This document shows positions 7,896 through 21,575 of a stretch of 64,000 nt of DNA, in pieces. The DNA comes from Rhodopseudomonas palustris. GTDB lineage: Bacteria > Pseudomonadota > Alphaproteobacteria > Rhizobiales > Xanthobacteraceae. Below the pieces are notes generated by a model. It worked only from the letters and a program-made list of their open reading frames with translations. It did no database searches and was not told the origin of the DNA. Position 1 is the stretch's first letter; every line of letters starts with the position of its first letter. Both the position numbers and the translations under genes were made by a program. The stretch is taken from positions 32,113 to 96,112 of the forward strand of contig JACRJB010000005.1 in assembly GCA_016215605.1 (NCBI GenBank), in the 5' to 3' direction.

Positions 7896-8459
7896 TTACT
7901 TAGTTGAGGACTGTCCGGAGAATTGTCCTTGGTAACCGCGCTGCGGAGTGCCCAAGGTCTGCTCGAAAATGAGTTGGCAAATTCTCATTCCTGGCTTCAA
8001 CACAATCGGAAGGGGGCCATGATTGACAAGCTCCAGTCGAATTTGGCCGTCAAACCCGGCGTGGATGGTAGGTGCTGTCACATGCACGCCCAACCCAAGT
8101 CTTGCTAAAGAGCTCTTTCCCTCGACCCGAGCAGCCAATCTGGAATCGTAGGGCAGCTTTACGTATTCCGCCGTCCAACCAAGCACGAGTTCTCTTGGTT
8201 TAAACTGAAATCCACTCGTCGGATCGATTGTCTCAGATTTGGTAATCTCATTCAAAGCATCGTCTATGTTGTAGTCCGGATGTGTTGGATCGATCGACTT
8301 GGCTATGAATGTGTTTCCCGTGCTGAATATTGTAAAAACGGGATCCAGCGTGAGATCTACACTGGTTGAGCTGTATGCCGTGTCTTGCTGCGGAAGCGGC
8401 TCAATTATGATCTGCTTCCGCTGCAATGCTATTTGAATTTCGCGATCAGTAAGTATCAC
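7896..8459 (-). CDS. dcd: dCTP deaminase / dUTPase family protein
   Basis: A 187-residue member of the trimeric Dcd/dUTPase fold. The conserved core is RVEGKSSLARLG (111-122) and VTAPTIHAGFDGQIRLEL (127-144), with candidate catalytic Glu143, followed by PGMRICQLIFE and the C-terminal YQGQFSGQ lid. It is expected to deaminate dCTP to dUTP, or directly to dUMP in bifunctional members, supplying thymidylate precursors. Codon use and GC are lower than in neighbours, which suggests a second, acquired copy rather than the housekeeping gene. It overlaps the preceding 88-codon gene by four bases (ATGA), so the two form an operon with a shared SOS-type upstream region. Confidence 0.82.
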   Translation of the reverse strand: MILTDREIQIALQRKQIIIEPLPQQDTAYSSTSVDLTLDPVFTIFSTGNTFIAKSIDPTHPDYNIDDALNEITKSETIDPTSGFQFKPRELVLGWTAEYVKLPYDSRLAARVEGKSSLARLGLGVHVTAPTIHAGFDGQIRLELVNHGPLPIVLKPGMRICQLIFEQTLGTPQRGYQGQFSGQSSTK

Positions 8460-8722
8460 GCGCGCATTCGCTCTTCTTCAAACAACTGGTCCTTTGGAAC
8501 CCAAACCCTCCAGGCTCCGCTTTGCGTTTCTCGCGGAAGTTCAACGAGGGTTGCGTCCTGACTTTCACCAATCGGAAAGCCAACAGAAATCGAATTTTCG
8601 ACCAATGACCGTTGAGAAACGATAAGCCTCTGGCTACCGCTTACCGTTTTCACGGAAACGACAACCTCGCTGGGGTGAAGGCCGGAACCCACTTTTTCAA
8701 CCATCAGTCGCATCATCGACAT
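8456..8722 (-). CDS. Hypothetical protein translated with the dCTP deaminase gene
   Basis: An 88-residue soluble protein, rich in beta-prone residues (SEVVVSVKTVSGSQRLIVSQ, SVGFPIGESQDATLVELP). It is the first gene of a two-gene operon and its stop overlaps the dcd start by ATGA. No domain is recognised. Its location suggests a role in nucleotide metabolism or in a mobile-element function with Dcd, but nothing in the sequence proves this. Confidence 0.65.
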   Translation of the reverse strand: MSMMRLMVEKVGSGLHPSEVVVSVKTVSGSQRLIVSQRSLVENSISVGFPIGESQDATLVELPRETQSGAWRVWVPKDQLFEEERMRA

Positions 8723-8784
8723 TCTCCCCCGTTCGGTTCCGTTTGCAAGCTTCGAATCGCTCGCTCCGCCTAGTCTCTTCGTAA

Positions 8785-8796
8785 TTCGTTAACGAA
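8785..8796. promoter_or_regulatory. 12-bp palindrome upstream of the dcd operon
   Basis: A perfect palindrome TTCGTTAACGAA, 63 bases upstream of the 88-residue gene start and 12 bases from a SOS-type box. It is a possible operator or promoter element; the role is inferred from position only. Confidence 0.4.
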
Positions 8797-8807
8797 ATTG
8801 GAGTGGA

Positions 8808-8822
8808 GAACATACAAGGAAC
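8808..8822. promoter_or_regulatory. LexA-type SOS box, dcd operon side
   Basis: GAAC-ATACAAG-GAAC fits the alphaproteobacterial LexA operator, a direct repeat spaced by seven bases. It is 86 bases upstream of the dcd operon start codon and about 200 bases from recA, so it most probably serves the minus-strand operon. Confidence 0.6.
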
Positions 8823-8913
8823 AAAATATCAAATTTATGATCTGATGAATTTGGGACACTCGCCAAAGCGAATTAGGACACTCAGACTAAAAGTACGGAC
8901 AGAACCTCCAAAA

Positions 8914-8928
8914 GAACATATTGCGAAC
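8914..8928. promoter_or_regulatory. LexA-type SOS box of recA
   Basis: GAAC-ATATTGC-GAAC, a strong match to the alphaproteobacterial SOS box, ends 89 bases before the recA start codon. Additional GAAC half sites at 8902 and 8932 flank it. Confidence 0.8.
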
Positions 8929-9017
8929 TGAGAACAAATAGTGTACGTGTTTTTCTGTCGGCCATGGGCCGGCGCGGTTTGTCCCACCGGCGAATCCCGT
9001 TCATAAGGAGCTTCATT

Positions 9018-10109
<1,092 letters not shown>

Positions 10110-10117
10110 GCCCACGC

Positions 10118-10137
10118 GGCCGGCGATGACGCCGGCC
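10118..10137 (+). terminator. Hairpin after recA
   Basis: A perfect 8-bp stem GGCCGGCG/CGCCGGCC with ATGA loop, nine bases after the recA stop. No T tract follows, so it may act as a 3' stabilising stem or a weak terminator. Confidence 0.45.
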
Positions 10138-10260
10138 CTGACAGTTAAAGCCGGCGGGCGCCGCGAACCCCTGTTGCCGGGGAACCCGTAGCGCTCGCCG
10201 CACCTTTTTGAGATGCCTTGTTTGCGTCTCGATGAGGCGGCACCGAGCAGCAAGCTCCGC

Positions 10261-10443
10261 CGTCATGCGAGGGCTCGATCCGCCGGCGCCACGCTCCTCC
10301 GTCATGCGCGGGATTGACCCGCCTGCGCCACACTCTGCTGTCATGCGCGGGCTTGACCCGCGCATCCATCGCGCGCGCAGCGCGCTGAACCGTGGCATTT
10401 TGCGAAGAGGATGGATTGCCGGGTCAAGCCCGGCAATGACGAT
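10261..10443. repeat. Cluster of REP-like palindromes downstream of recA
   Basis: Three direct copies of a GTCATGCGCGGGCTTGACCC-type unit, at about 10261, 10300 and 10340, are followed by an inverted copy at 10409-10443 (ATTGCCGGGTCAAGCCCGGC). They fill the 414-base gap between recA and gcvP. No gene is seen in the rest of the gap. Confidence 0.8.
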
Positions 10444-10523
10444 TGATTGTTAAAGCGACGCCGACTGTCGGCCGCTGGCCCGACAAAGGTCGTTCACTCC
10501 CCGCGCAGCGTTGCTCAGCAACC

Positions 10524-13418
<2,895 letters not shown>

Positions 13419-13491
13419 GCGATGCTCCTGGTCCTGGCCGAACATGCACACGGCATCTTCAGCGGCGTAACTGTTCAAGCGATCATCAACT

Positions 13492-13582
13492 CGTCATGGC
13501 CGGGCTCGTCCCGGCCATCCACGTCTTGCAGCCATCGAGACGCCAAGGGCGTGGATGCCCGGGACAAGCCCGGGCATGACGG
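13492..13582. repeat. Inverted REP pair between gcvH and gcvP
   Basis: Two inverted copies of GTCATGGCCGGGCTCGTCCC-like palindromes, with about 40 bases between them, form a long imperfect stem-loop inside the gcv operon. Confidence 0.8.
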
Positions 13583-13589
13583 CGTGGGT

Positions 13590-13955
13590 TCAGGCCGTGT
13601 GGGCCTTGTAGGCGGCCTCGTCCATCAGGCCGTCGAGTTCGCTCTTGTCGGCGATCTTCAGCTTGAAGAACCACGCCGCGCCGTCGGCGTCGGAATTCAC
13701 CAGCGCCGGTTCGGTGCCGAGCGTCTCGTTGACTTCGAGCACTTCGCCGGAGATCGGCGCGTAGACGTCCGACGCCGCCTTGACCGATTCGACCACCGCG
13801 GTGGCTTCCGCCTTCTTGACGCTGCGGCCGACCTTCGGCAGGTCGACGAACACCACGTCGCCGAGCTGTTCCTGCGCGTAGTTGGTGATGCCGATGGTGG
13901 CGACGTCGCCTTCGATCTTCAGCCATTCGTGATCGGAGGTGTAGAGCGTGGTCAT
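13590..13955 (-). CDS. gcvH: Glycine cleavage system H protein
   Basis: A 121-residue lipoyl carrier of standard length. The lipoylated lysine is K59 in [10 protein letters not shown]. The start [12 protein letters not shown] is the canonical N-terminus. It shuttles the aminomethyl group between P and T proteins and is linked to gcvT, with 9 bases between them. Confidence 0.97.
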   Translation of the reverse strand: MTTLYTSDHEWLKIEGDVATIGITNYAQEQLGDVVFVDLPKVGRSVKKAEATAVVESVKAASDVYAPISGEVLEVNETLGTEPALVNSDADGAAWFFKLKIADKSELDGLMDEAAYKAHTA

Positions 13956-13964
13956 GACGGATCC

Positions 13965-15113
13965 TCAGCGCTTGTAGGTGTTCGGAACGAAAGGCGTGGC
14001 CGCGACGCGCAGCGGCAGACGCTGGCCGCGCACTTCGGCGAAAACGAGCGTGTCGAGTGCGGCCGATGCGGCCGGCAGATAGCCCATCGCCACCGGGGCG
14101 TTCAGGCTCGGGCCGAAGCCGCCGGAGGTGACGGTGCCGATCGCGTCGGTCGCCTCGGCGCTGGCATACAGCGGCGCGCCTTCGCGCACCGGGGCGCGGC
14201 CTTCGGGCCTGAGGCCGACGCGCTTGCGCGCAGCGCCGCCGTCGAGCTGCGCCAGAATCGCATCCGCGCCGAGGAAGCCGCCCGGCCGCGGGCCGCCCGA
14301 TCGGCGGCTCTTCTGGATCGACCAGTTGAGCGCGCCTTCGACCGGCGTGGTGGTGGTGTCGATGTCGTGGCCGTAGAGGCAAAGCCCGGCTTCGAGCCGC
14401 AGGCTGTCGCGGGCGCCGAGGCCGATCGGCAGCACGTCCGGATTGTCCAGCAGCGCCTTGGCGAAGGCTTCGGCACCGTCGGCCGGCACCGAGATCTCGA
14501 AGCCGTCCTCGCCGGTGTAGCCGGAGCGCGAGACGATGCAGGGCAGGCCGTTCAGTGTCAGTTCGGCGACGTCCATGAACTTCAGCGCGGTGACGTCTGC
14601 ACAGAATTTCGCCAGCGCGGCTTCGGCCTTCGGCCCCTGCAGCGCCAGCAGCGCGCGCTCGGGCAGCGCGGTGATCTCGCAGGTCTCGGACAGATGCGCC
14701 CGCAGATGCGCCTCGTCCTCGGCCTTGCAGGCGGCGTTGACCACCAGGAACAGCCGGTCGCCGAGCTTGGTGACCATCAGATCGTCGAGGATGCCGCCGG
14801 ATTCGTTGGTGAACTGCGCGTAGCGCTGGCGGCCTTGTGGGAGCGCGACGATGTCCTGCGGAACCAGCGTTTCCAGCGCGCGCGCGGCATCTTCGAGCTT
14901 GCCGGATTTCGCCCGCAGCTCGATCTGTCCCATATGCGACACATCGAACAGGCCGGCATGGGCGCGGGTGTGGAGATGTTCCTTCAGCACGCCCGGCGCG
15001 TATTGCACCGGCATGTCGTAGCCCGCGAACGGCACCATCTTTCCACCGCGCGCCAGATGCAGCGCGTGGAGCGGCGTTCGTTTCAGGGCAGAAGCGTCGT
15101 CACGGGCCAGCAT
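13965..15113 (-). CDS. gcvT: Aminomethyltransferase, glycine cleavage T protein
   Basis: A 382-residue T protein. It transfers the methylene unit from aminomethyl-GcvH to tetrahydrofolate and releases ammonia. It shows the N-terminal MVPFAGYDMPVQY and DVSHMGQ motifs, the folate-binding SRSGYTGEDGFEI segment, and the RDSLRLEAGLCLYGHD motif. It is the first gene of gcvTHP on the minus strand, preceded by the tandem glycine riboswitch. Confidence 0.97.
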   Translation of the reverse strand: MLARDDASALKRTPLHALHLARGGKMVPFAGYDMPVQYAPGVLKEHLHTRAHAGLFDVSHMGQIELRAKSGKLEDAARALETLVPQDIVALPQGRQRYAQFTNESGGILDDLMVTKLGDRLFLVVNAACKAEDEAHLRAHLSETCEITALPERALLALQGPKAEAALAKFCADVTALKFMDVAELTLNGLPCIVSRSGYTGEDGFEISVPADGAEAFAKALLDNPDVLPIGLGARDSLRLEAGLCLYGHDIDTTTTPVEGALNWSIQKSRRSGGPRPGGFLGADAILAQLDGGAARKRVGLRPEGRAPVREGAPLYASAEATDAIGTVTSGGFGPSLNAPVAMGYLPAASAALDTLVFAEVRGQRLPLRVAATPFVPNTYKR

Positions 15114-15159
15114 TTCCAGGCTCCCACGGTTCCCGAGACCAATTTCTCGTCACCATTCG

Positions 15160-15345
15160 AGCCCCATCTGTCGCTGTGCCTGAGAGCATTATCCCGTCGG
15201 CGGACCCGCAGCGGGCTTGGCCCGACCGGGTCTCTTTCCAGATGTCATCCTGTCGCGCGGTCCGTTTGCCTGAGAGTTTCCGGGGCGGTTGCTCCTTCGG
15301 CGCCGGCCCCCTTCACTGAAGAATTGGGCCGATCTCTCCCGACGC
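15160..15345 (-). ncRNA. Tandem glycine riboswitch (gcvT element)
   Basis: Read on the minus strand. The first aptamer has GGGAGAGA, GCCGAAGGAGCAACC and AACTCTCAGGCAAACGGACC (5' portion, 15245-15345). The second has GGAAAGAGACC, CCGACGGGATAAT and CTCTCAGGCACAGCGACAGA (15160-15244). Both match the conserved glycine aptamer core. It lies 47-232 bases before gcvT. Known gcvT elements switch the glycine cleavage operon on when glycine is abundant. The expression platform near gcvT was not resolved. Confidence 0.92.
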
Positions 15346-15580
15346 GACTTAGTCTCAACAGGTAGGACACAAACACGGCTTCAGCAAGGCTGTCAACGCA
15401 GTGCAGCGAGCTATCAACGGGTCTTCGTCGCCGCCCGGCAAAGCGGCCCGACCGGTGGCAAACAACTGAATCCGTGCCCACTTTCTGGACAGGGCGCGGC
15501 CTCGCGTCTAAAAGGCAGGGCACCCGGACAGCGGTGGACCCAGCGGGCGTTTCGCGGGCATCCCGGACGATTGGACGAAC

Positions 15581-18253
15581 ATGAGCGGCGTTAACGATAT
15601 CAGGTCTGCGTTTCTGAACTACTTCGCGAAGAACGGTCACGACATCGTGCCGTCGTCGCCGCTGGTGCCGCGCAACGATCCCACGTTGATGTTCACCAAT
15701 GCCGGCATGGTGCAGTTCAAGAACGTGTTCACCGGGCTGGAGAAGCGCTCCTATCAGCGCGCCACCACCTCGCAGAAATGCGTGCGCGCTGGCGGCAAGC
15801 ACAACGACCTCGACAATGTCGGCTACACCGCGCGGCATCTCACCTTCTTCGAGATGCTCGGCAATTTCTCGTTCGGCGATTACTTCAAGGAACGCGCGAT
15901 CGAGCTCGCCTGGAACCTGATCACCAAGGATTTCGGCCTTCCCAAGGACAAGCTGCTGGTCACCGTCTATCACACCGACGACGAGGCGGCTTCGTACTGG
16001 AAGAAGATCGCCGGCTTCTCCGACGACCGCATCATCCGGATTCCGACCAGCGACAATTTCTGGGCGATGGGCGACACCGGCCCGTGCGGCCCGTGCTCGG
16101 AGATCTTCATCGATCAGGGCGAACACATCTTCGGCGGCCCGCCCGGCTCGCCGGACGAGGACGGCGACCGCTTCCTCGAATTCTGGAATCTGGTGTTCAT
16201 GCAGTACGACCAGGTGACGAAGGACGAGCGCGTGCCGCTGCCGCGCCCGTCGATCGACACCGGCATGGGGCTCGAGCGGATGGCGAACATCCTGCAGGGC
16301 GTCGACAGCGTGTTCGACACCGACCTGTTCCGCAGCCTGATCGACGCGACCGCGTCGGCGCTCGGCCGCGGCCCGACCGAGCAGGACGCCGCGTCGTTCC
16401 GCGTCATCGCCGACCATCTGCGCTCGTCGTCGTTCCTGATCGCCGACGGCGTGCTGCCGTCGAACGAAGGCCGCGGCTACGTGCTGCGCCGGATCATGCG
16501 CCGCGCGATGCGCCATGCGCAGCTGCTCGGCGCCAACGAGCCGCTGATGTGGCGGCTGGTGTGGGCGCTGGTGCGCGAGATGGGCCAGGCCTATCCCGAG
16601 CTGGTGCGCGCCGAGGCGATGATCGAGGAGACGATGCGCCTCGAAGAGACCCGCTTCCGCAAGACGCTGGAGCGCGGCCTGACGATTCTCGACGAGAAGA
16701 GCGGCTCCCTGAAGAAGGGCGACATGTTCGACGGCGAGACCGCGTTCACGCTCTACGACACCTACGGCTTTCCGCTGGATCTGACGCAGGACGCGCTGCG
16801 CAACCGCGGCATCAGCGTCGACATCGCCTCGTTCACCGATGCGATGGACCGGCAGCGCGCCAAGGCGCGCGCGTCCTGGGCCGGCAGCGGCGAGGCCGCG
16901 ACCGAGACGGTGTGGTTCGGGCTGCGCGAAAAGCTCGGCGCCACGGAGTTCCTGGGCTACGACACCGAGACCGCCGAGGGCGTGGTGACGGCGCTGGTCA
17001 AGGACGGCGCCGAAGTCGACGCGCTGAAGCCCGGCGACAGCGGCGCGATCGTGATGAACCAGACGCCGTTCTACGCCGAATCCGGCGGCCAGGTCGGCGA
17101 CACCGGCGTGCTGAGCGGCGACGGCGTGCGCTTCCGCGTCACCGACACGCTGAAGAAGGCCGGCGATCTGTTCGTGCATTTCGGCATCGTCGAGCAGGGC
17201 ACCGTCAAGCGCAACGCCGCGCTGCAGCTCGACGTCGATCATTCGCGCCGCTCGTCGATCCGCGCCAACCACTCGGCGACGCATCTGCTGCACGAGGCGC
17301 TGCGCCAGGTGCTCGGCGATCACATCGCGCAGAAGGGCTCGATGGTCTCGCCCGACCGGCTGCGCTTCGACTTCGTGCACCAGAAGCCGATCACGCCGGA
17401 CGAGCTGCGCAAGGTCGAGGACATCGCCAACGACATCGTGCTGGAAAACGACGAAGTGACGACCCGGCTGATGGCGGTCGACGATGCCCGCGAAGCCGGC
17501 GCCCGCGCGCTGTTCGGCGAGAAATACGGCGACGAGGTCCGCGTCGTGTCGATGGGCCGGAGCGCGCGCGAGCACGGCTCCAACGCGCTCGGCTGGTCGG
17601 TCGAACTGTGCGGCGGCACCCACGTCAAGCGCACCGGGGATATCGGCCTGATCTCGGTCACCAGCGAAAGCGCGGTCGCCTCCGGCGTGCGCCGGATCGA
17701 GGCGCTGACCGGGCGCGCGGCGCGGCACAGCGCCAACGCCGCAGTGAATACCGCCAAGCTGGCGGCCGCCGAACTGCGCACCTCGCTCGACGACATGCCG
17801 GCGCGCGTGGCGGCGCTGATGGAGGAGCGCAAGAAGCTCGAGCGCGAACTGTCCGAGGCGCGCAAGAAGCTGGCGATGGGCGGCGGCGGCGCCGGCGCGG
17901 CCGATGGCGGCGCGGATGTGCGCGACGTCGGCGGCGTCAAGCTGATGGCGCGCGCGGTCGAAGGTATCGAGATCAAGGATCTCAAGAGCCTGGTCGATCA
18001 GGGCAAAAAGCAGCTCGGCTCCGGCGTGATCGCGCTGGTGGCGAAGAGCGAGGACGGCAAGGGCTCGATCGTGGTCGGCGTCACCCCGGATCTGGTGGCG
18101 CGGTTCTCCGCGGTGGACCTTGTGCGCACGGCGTCCCAAGTGCTCGGCGGCAAAGGCGGCGGCGGCAAGCCCGACATGGCCCAGGCCGGCGGCCCGGACG
18201 GCTCCAAGGCGCAGGCCGCGCTCGACGCCATCGCCGCGGCGATCGGCGGCTAG
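15581..18253 (+). CDS. alaS: Alanine-tRNA ligase
   Basis: An 890-residue enzyme, full length. The class II catalytic core is at the N-terminus ([47 protein letters not shown]). The editing domain carries [11 protein letters not shown] (about 563-573) and CGGTH (about 677). A C-Ala region with coiled-coil ([17 protein letters not shown]) precedes a DHHA1-like tail ending [20 protein letters not shown]. It charges tRNA-Ala and clears Ser/Gly-tRNA-Ala. It is divergent from gcvT and followed after one base by a GNAT gene. Confidence 0.98.
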   Translation: MSGVNDIRSAFLNYFAKNGHDIVPSSPLVPRNDPTLMFTNAGMVQFKNVFTGLEKRSYQRATTSQKCVRAGGKHNDLDNVGYTARHLTFFEMLGNFSFGDYFKERAIELAWNLITKDFGLPKDKLLVTVYHTDDEAASYWKKIAGFSDDRIIRIPTSDNFWAMGDTGPCGPCSEIFIDQGEHIFGGPPGSPDEDGDRFLEFWNLVFMQYDQVTKDERVPLPRPSIDTGMGLERMANILQGVDSVFDTDLFRSLIDATASALGRGPTEQDAASFRVIADHLRSSSFLIADGVLPSNEGRGYVLRRIMRRAMRHAQLLGANEPLMWRLVWALVREMGQAYPELVRAEAMIEETMRLEETRFRKTLERGLTILDEKSGSLKKGDMFDGETAFTLYDTYGFPLDLTQDALRNRGISVDIASFTDAMDRQRAKARASWAGSGEAATETVWFGLREKLGATEFLGYDTETAEGVVTALVKDGAEVDALKPGDSGAIVMNQTPFYAESGGQVGDTGVLSGDGVRFRVTDTLKKAGDLFVHFGIVEQGTVKRNAALQLDVDHSRRSSIRANHSATHLLHEALRQVLGDHIAQKGSMVSPDRLRFDFVHQKPITPDELRKVEDIANDIVLENDEVTTRLMAVDDAREAGARALFGEKYGDEVRVVSMGRSAREHGSNALGWSVELCGGTHVKRTGDIGLISVTSESAVASGVRRIEALTGRAARHSANAAVNTAKLAAAELRTSLDDMPARVAALMEERKKLERELSEARKKLAMGGGGAGAADGGADVRDVGGVKLMARAVEGIEIKDLKSLVDQGKKQLGSGVIALVAKSEDGKGSIVVGVTPDLVARFSAVDLVRTASQVLGGKGGGGKPDMAQAGGPDGSKAQAALDAIAAAIGG

Positions 18254-18254
18254 C

Positions 18255-19043
18255 ATGACGCGGGCGCTGGCGTGGCGGGTCGAGCAGGCCTGCCTCGACG
18301 CCTGGCCGGCGCTACGTAGCGTGTATCACGGCGACTGGCTGCTGCGGTTCGGCGAGGGCGTGTCGCGCCGCGCCAATTCGGTCAATCCCCTGCACGACCG
18401 CGCTGAGACCATCGCGGACGATCTCGCTTACTTCGCGCGGCTGTATCACAGCCACGGCCTGCCGCTGATCGTGCGGGTGCCGACGCTGATCGCCGGTGCG
18501 GAGCGGATCGACCGCGAACTCGATCGGCAGGGCTTCACCAGCGAGGGCGAGACCTGCACGCTGCTGCGTGATTTCGGAAGCGAGCATTTCGCTGTCGATA
18601 CGTCCGCTGCAGACACGTGGGCCACCGCGCCGGACATCACCCTGGCGCCGCGCGCCGACGCCGAATGGCTGGGCGCGATCGCGCGGCTGCAGGCGCAGTC
18701 GCCGTTGCACGCAGCCGTGTACGCCCGCGTCGTCGATGCGATCGCACTACCAGCGGGCTTCCTCGCGCTCCGCCGCGACGGCGCGGTCGTCGCGACCGCC
18801 TACGGCGTGGTGTCCGGCGATCTGCTGGTGGTCGAGTCGGTCGTCGTCGATGAGACGTTGCGCGGACAAGGCCTTGGCCGCCGCCTGATGCAGGCGCTGT
18901 TCGCCTGGGGCATCCACAACGGCGCCAAAGCCGTCTGCCTGCAAGTGGTCGCCGACAACGTCGCCGGCCGCGCGCTGTATGCGAGCCTCGGCTTCGACCA
19001 GGAACTGTACCGCTATTGCTATCGGCGGGCGGCGCAAGACTAA
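18255..19043 (+). CDS. GNAT family N-acetyltransferase
   Basis: A 262-residue protein with a C-terminal GNAT fold. The acetyl-CoA loop is VVDETLRGQGLGRRLMQAL (about 195-213), followed by LQVVADNVAGRALYASLGF. The N-terminal 130 residues form a second, degenerate acetyltransferase-like half (WRVEQACLDAWPALRSVYHG), typical of two-domain GNATs. The ATG begins one base after the alaS stop, so the pair is translated together. The acceptor is unknown; some alaS-linked GNATs modify amino acids or tRNA, but no evidence here discriminates. Confidence 0.85.
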   Translation: MTRALAWRVEQACLDAWPALRSVYHGDWLLRFGEGVSRRANSVNPLHDRAETIADDLAYFARLYHSHGLPLIVRVPTLIAGAERIDRELDRQGFTSEGETCTLLRDFGSEHFAVDTSAADTWATAPDITLAPRADAEWLGAIARLQAQSPLHAAVYARVVDAIALPAGFLALRRDGAVVATAYGVVSGDLLVVESVVVDETLRGQGLGRRLMQALFAWGIHNGAKAVCLQVVADNVAGRALYASLGFDQELYRYCYRRAAQD

Positions 19044-19054
19044 CGGCCCCACCC

Positions 19055-19203
19055 CGTCATTCCGGGGCCCTCGCGCAGCGAGCGAGCCCGGAATCCATAC
19101 GCCGCAGCGTTGGCGTTCCATGCACCCACTTCGTCCTGTTCTTCGCCACGCACACAGGGGGCATGGATTCCGGGCTCGCGCTACGCGCGCCCCGGAATGA
19201 CGA
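19055..19203. repeat. Inverted REP-like pair
   Basis: GTCATTCCGGGG...GAGCCCGGAATCC and its inverse (GGATTCCGGGCTCGCG...CCCCGGAATGAC) are separated by about 75 bases, between convergent genes. It probably forms a cruciform or RNA stem-loop at both 3' ends. Confidence 0.82.
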
Positions 19204-19248
19204 ACGAGGGCGCGGGAACTGGATCGGCTGAGGTTCGCTCCCCCGCTA

Positions 19249-21213
19249 CTACACAGCTGCGCTAGTCAGGGGCATTTCGATCGTCTGCGGCGGCGGGTCG
19301 TTGGTGGCTTCTTCGACGCAGTATTTCACGGCGTCGCGCAACGTCAGCACGGTGGCGTCGGCGTGCGCGGACTCGTTGGTGTCGGTGATGTTCGGCGCAT
19401 CCGCCGACCACAGCGCGACGATGATTTTGGCGTGCGGCGCCTTGCGGCGCAGCCGTCGCACCGCGTAGCGGATATGCGTGGTGTTCGACGTGTCGAGATA
19501 CGACAGGCAGATCAGCGCCACGTTGGAGACGTCGAGGCCGAAGATGTTCTTGGTCGACAGCGCGCTCGACGGCTCGACCCTCGCGCCGATGCCGTGCACG
19601 CGGCAGAGGTGCGACAGCATCAGCGCCGCGGCTTCGTCGAGTTGCGAACGTCCGCCGATGCACAGCACCGGCGCGGCGCCTTGCCAGTTGGACTTGAGAT
19701 CGGCCGGCTTCAGCATCGCGATGTTGTCGTCGGCGTGATCGACCGGCGTTTGCGCGACCGCGGCGGCCGCCTCGGCGTCGGTGGTGGGCTCGTCGCCGTC
19801 CGGCTCCTGATCGATCTCGTCGGTGAGGTCCTCGGTGAACTCCAGCACCGTGTCCTTGATCCGGGTCAGCCGCACGAGATCGAGCGCGTCGCGATCGAGG
19901 TCGGCCTGGGCGAGCTGCAGGCCCTTCAGCGCGACGTCGTCGTAGTACGACGACAGCGAGCGTTCTTTCAGGAATTGCTCGGCCTTCTCGGCGGCCTCGG
20001 TCGGATCGCCGGCCAGCATCCGCTGATAGAAGATCTCCGGCGGCGACAGCGCCGGCCGGTCGCCGAACATCACGTCGAGAAACGCCAGACGCTCGACGTG
20101 TCGGCCCAGCACCACCAGGCAAACCGTCAGCGGCGTCGCCAGCACGAGCCCGATCGGCCCCCACAGCGCGGTCCAGAACGTCGCCGAGATCACCACCGCC
20201 ACCGGCGACAGCCCGGTGCTGCGGCCGTAGACCATCGGCTCGATGACATGCGCGATCGCCGGCTCGATGATGAAGAACAGGATCGCGGTCCAGATCAGCA
20301 TCGACCAGCCGGGATCGACCGCGACCGCCAACGTCAGCGGGAAGGCGGCGGCGATGATCGAGCCGATATACGGCACGAAGCGCAGCACCGCGGCCAGGAT
20401 GCCCCACAGCGTCGGGCTCGGCACGCCGATCAGCCACAGCCCGGTGCCGATCAGCACGCCGAAGCCGGAATTGATCAGCAGCTGATTGAGGAACAGCCGG
20501 CTCAGCCGGCTGGCCGCGTCGTCCAACGCCGCGGTGGTGCGCTGCAGATCGTGGGTGCCGGCGAGACGGATCAGCCGATTGCGCAGATCCTCCCGCTGCA
20601 ACAGGATGAAGATGACGAAGATCACGATGATGCCGGTCATCGCCAGCGGCGACACCAGCGGCGCGATCAGCGAGCGCAGATTGGCCAGCGTCCCCGGATC
20701 GGGCTGCAGCACTTCGACCGGGACCGGCGCGACGGGCCGCGACGGCGCGGTCGTGGTCGGCGGATTGGTCAGCGACGGCGAGGGGGCATTCTTCGGCTTG
20801 TTGAGCTCCCTGCCGAGATCCTGCAGCATCCCTTCGGCGCGTTCCAGCGTCGACGACCCGCCGGTCACGCCGCGCAGCGACGTGATCTTGGATTGGATGG
20901 TCGACTGATATTGCGGCAGGTCGCCGGCGAGGCGCGACAGCTGCGTCGCGATCAGGCTGCCGAGCGCGAAGATCACCGCGAAGGCGAGGAGGACGGTGGT
21001 GATCGCCGCGACCGCGCGCGGCACATGCAGCGCCTGCAAGAAGTTCACCGGGCGGGCCAGCACGAAGCTCAGCAGGATCGCCAGCGCGACCGGGACGAAC
21101 ACTTCGCGGCCGACATACAGCGCGGAAATGATGATCACGGCCAGAATCGTAACGGCGCAGGCGCCGACCAGGCCGGCGACGTCTTCAAGGCTTTGGGGCT
21201 TGCCCAGCTTCAT
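19249..21213 (-). CDS. AI-2E family permease with a C-terminal soluble domain
   Basis: A 654-residue protein. The N-terminal 360 residues match the AI-2E/PerM exporter family (TIGR/UPF0118): about eight membrane helices, with motifs VFVPVALAILLSFVLARP, WLIGVPSPTLWGILAAVLRF and GPIGLVLATPLTVCLVVLG. A tail of about 220 residues follows. Its end (APVLCIGGRSQLDEAAALML ... VALICLSYLDTSNTTHIRYA ... AKIIVALWSADAP) looks like a Rossmann-type alpha/beta domain resembling B12-binding folds without the DxHxxG cobalamin motif. The start MKLGKPQSLED at 21213 is chosen because upstream sequence is low complexity. Substrate unknown. Confidence 0.8.
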   Translation of the reverse strand: MKLGKPQSLEDVAGLVGACAVTILAVIIISALYVGREVFVPVALAILLSFVLARPVNFLQALHVPRAVAAITTVLLAFAVIFALGSLIATQLSRLAGDLPQYQSTIQSKITSLRGVTGGSSTLERAEGMLQDLGRELNKPKNAPSPSLTNPPTTTAPSRPVAPVPVEVLQPDPGTLANLRSLIAPLVSPLAMTGIIVIFVIFILLQREDLRNRLIRLAGTHDLQRTTAALDDAASRLSRLFLNQLLINSGFGVLIGTGLWLIGVPSPTLWGILAAVLRFVPYIGSIIAAAFPLTLAVAVDPGWSMLIWTAILFFIIEPAIAHVIEPMVYGRSTGLSPVAVVISATFWTALWGPIGLVLATPLTVCLVVLGRHVERLAFLDVMFGDRPALSPPEIFYQRMLAGDPTEAAEKAEQFLKERSLSSYYDDVALKGLQLAQADLDRDALDLVRLTRIKDTVLEFTEDLTDEIDQEPDGDEPTTDAEAAAAVAQTPVDHADDNIAMLKPADLKSNWQGAAPVLCIGGRSQLDEAAALMLSHLCRVHGIGARVEPSSALSTKNIFGLDVSNVALICLSYLDTSNTTHIRYAVRRLRRKAPHAKIIVALWSADAPNITDTNESAHADATVLTLRDAVKYCVEEATNDPPPQTIEMPLTSAAV

Positions 21214-21575
21214 TCGGTTCGACGCTTTCGATGGCGCTGCCGATCGGGCGATGCGCCGACTTCGCGGCCCTGCCACCCGGATGGGCAGCCGCTCGCACCG
21301 ATCGATAAGTGCGCTCGCGAAGCTCAGTTCCCGAGGGGGAGCGAAAGGGGCAAGGACCAACGATGCAGACGCCCTGATCCCTCCCTTGAGGCGCACCACC
21401 TCTCCCCAGTCATTCCGGGGGCGCTCGCGCAGCGAGCGAACCTGGAATCTCGAGGTTGTGACGAAGAACGTGCCCAAAATCTGCGGGATTCCGGGTTCGC
21501 GCTGCGCGCGCCCCGGAATGACGGCGCGTGGGGTTGGAGAAAGAGAGAAGGCGCTGCAGCGACGGACCGGCTTGA
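21214..21575. other. Intergenic region with a REP pair
   Basis: The 362 bases between two minus-strand genes hold an inverted REP pair at 21408-21523 and otherwise no recognisable gene. The sequence next to the permease is its presumed promoter region, without a clear consensus box. Confidence 0.6.
21408..21523. repeat. Inverted REP-like pair
   Basis: GTCATTCCGGGGGCGCTCGC at one end and GCGCGCCCCGGAATGACG at the other, with about 45 bases between. Same family as 19055-19203. Confidence 0.8.

Noticed and set aside
15160..15345. Possible small coding genes between gcvT and alaS
   Set aside because: The sequence is explained by the tandem glycine riboswitch; the frames that cross it are shadows.
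15245..18256. A long frame on the minus strand opposite alaS
   Set aside because: Same GC-frame artefact; Arg/Ala/His-rich and no motif, while alaS is certain.
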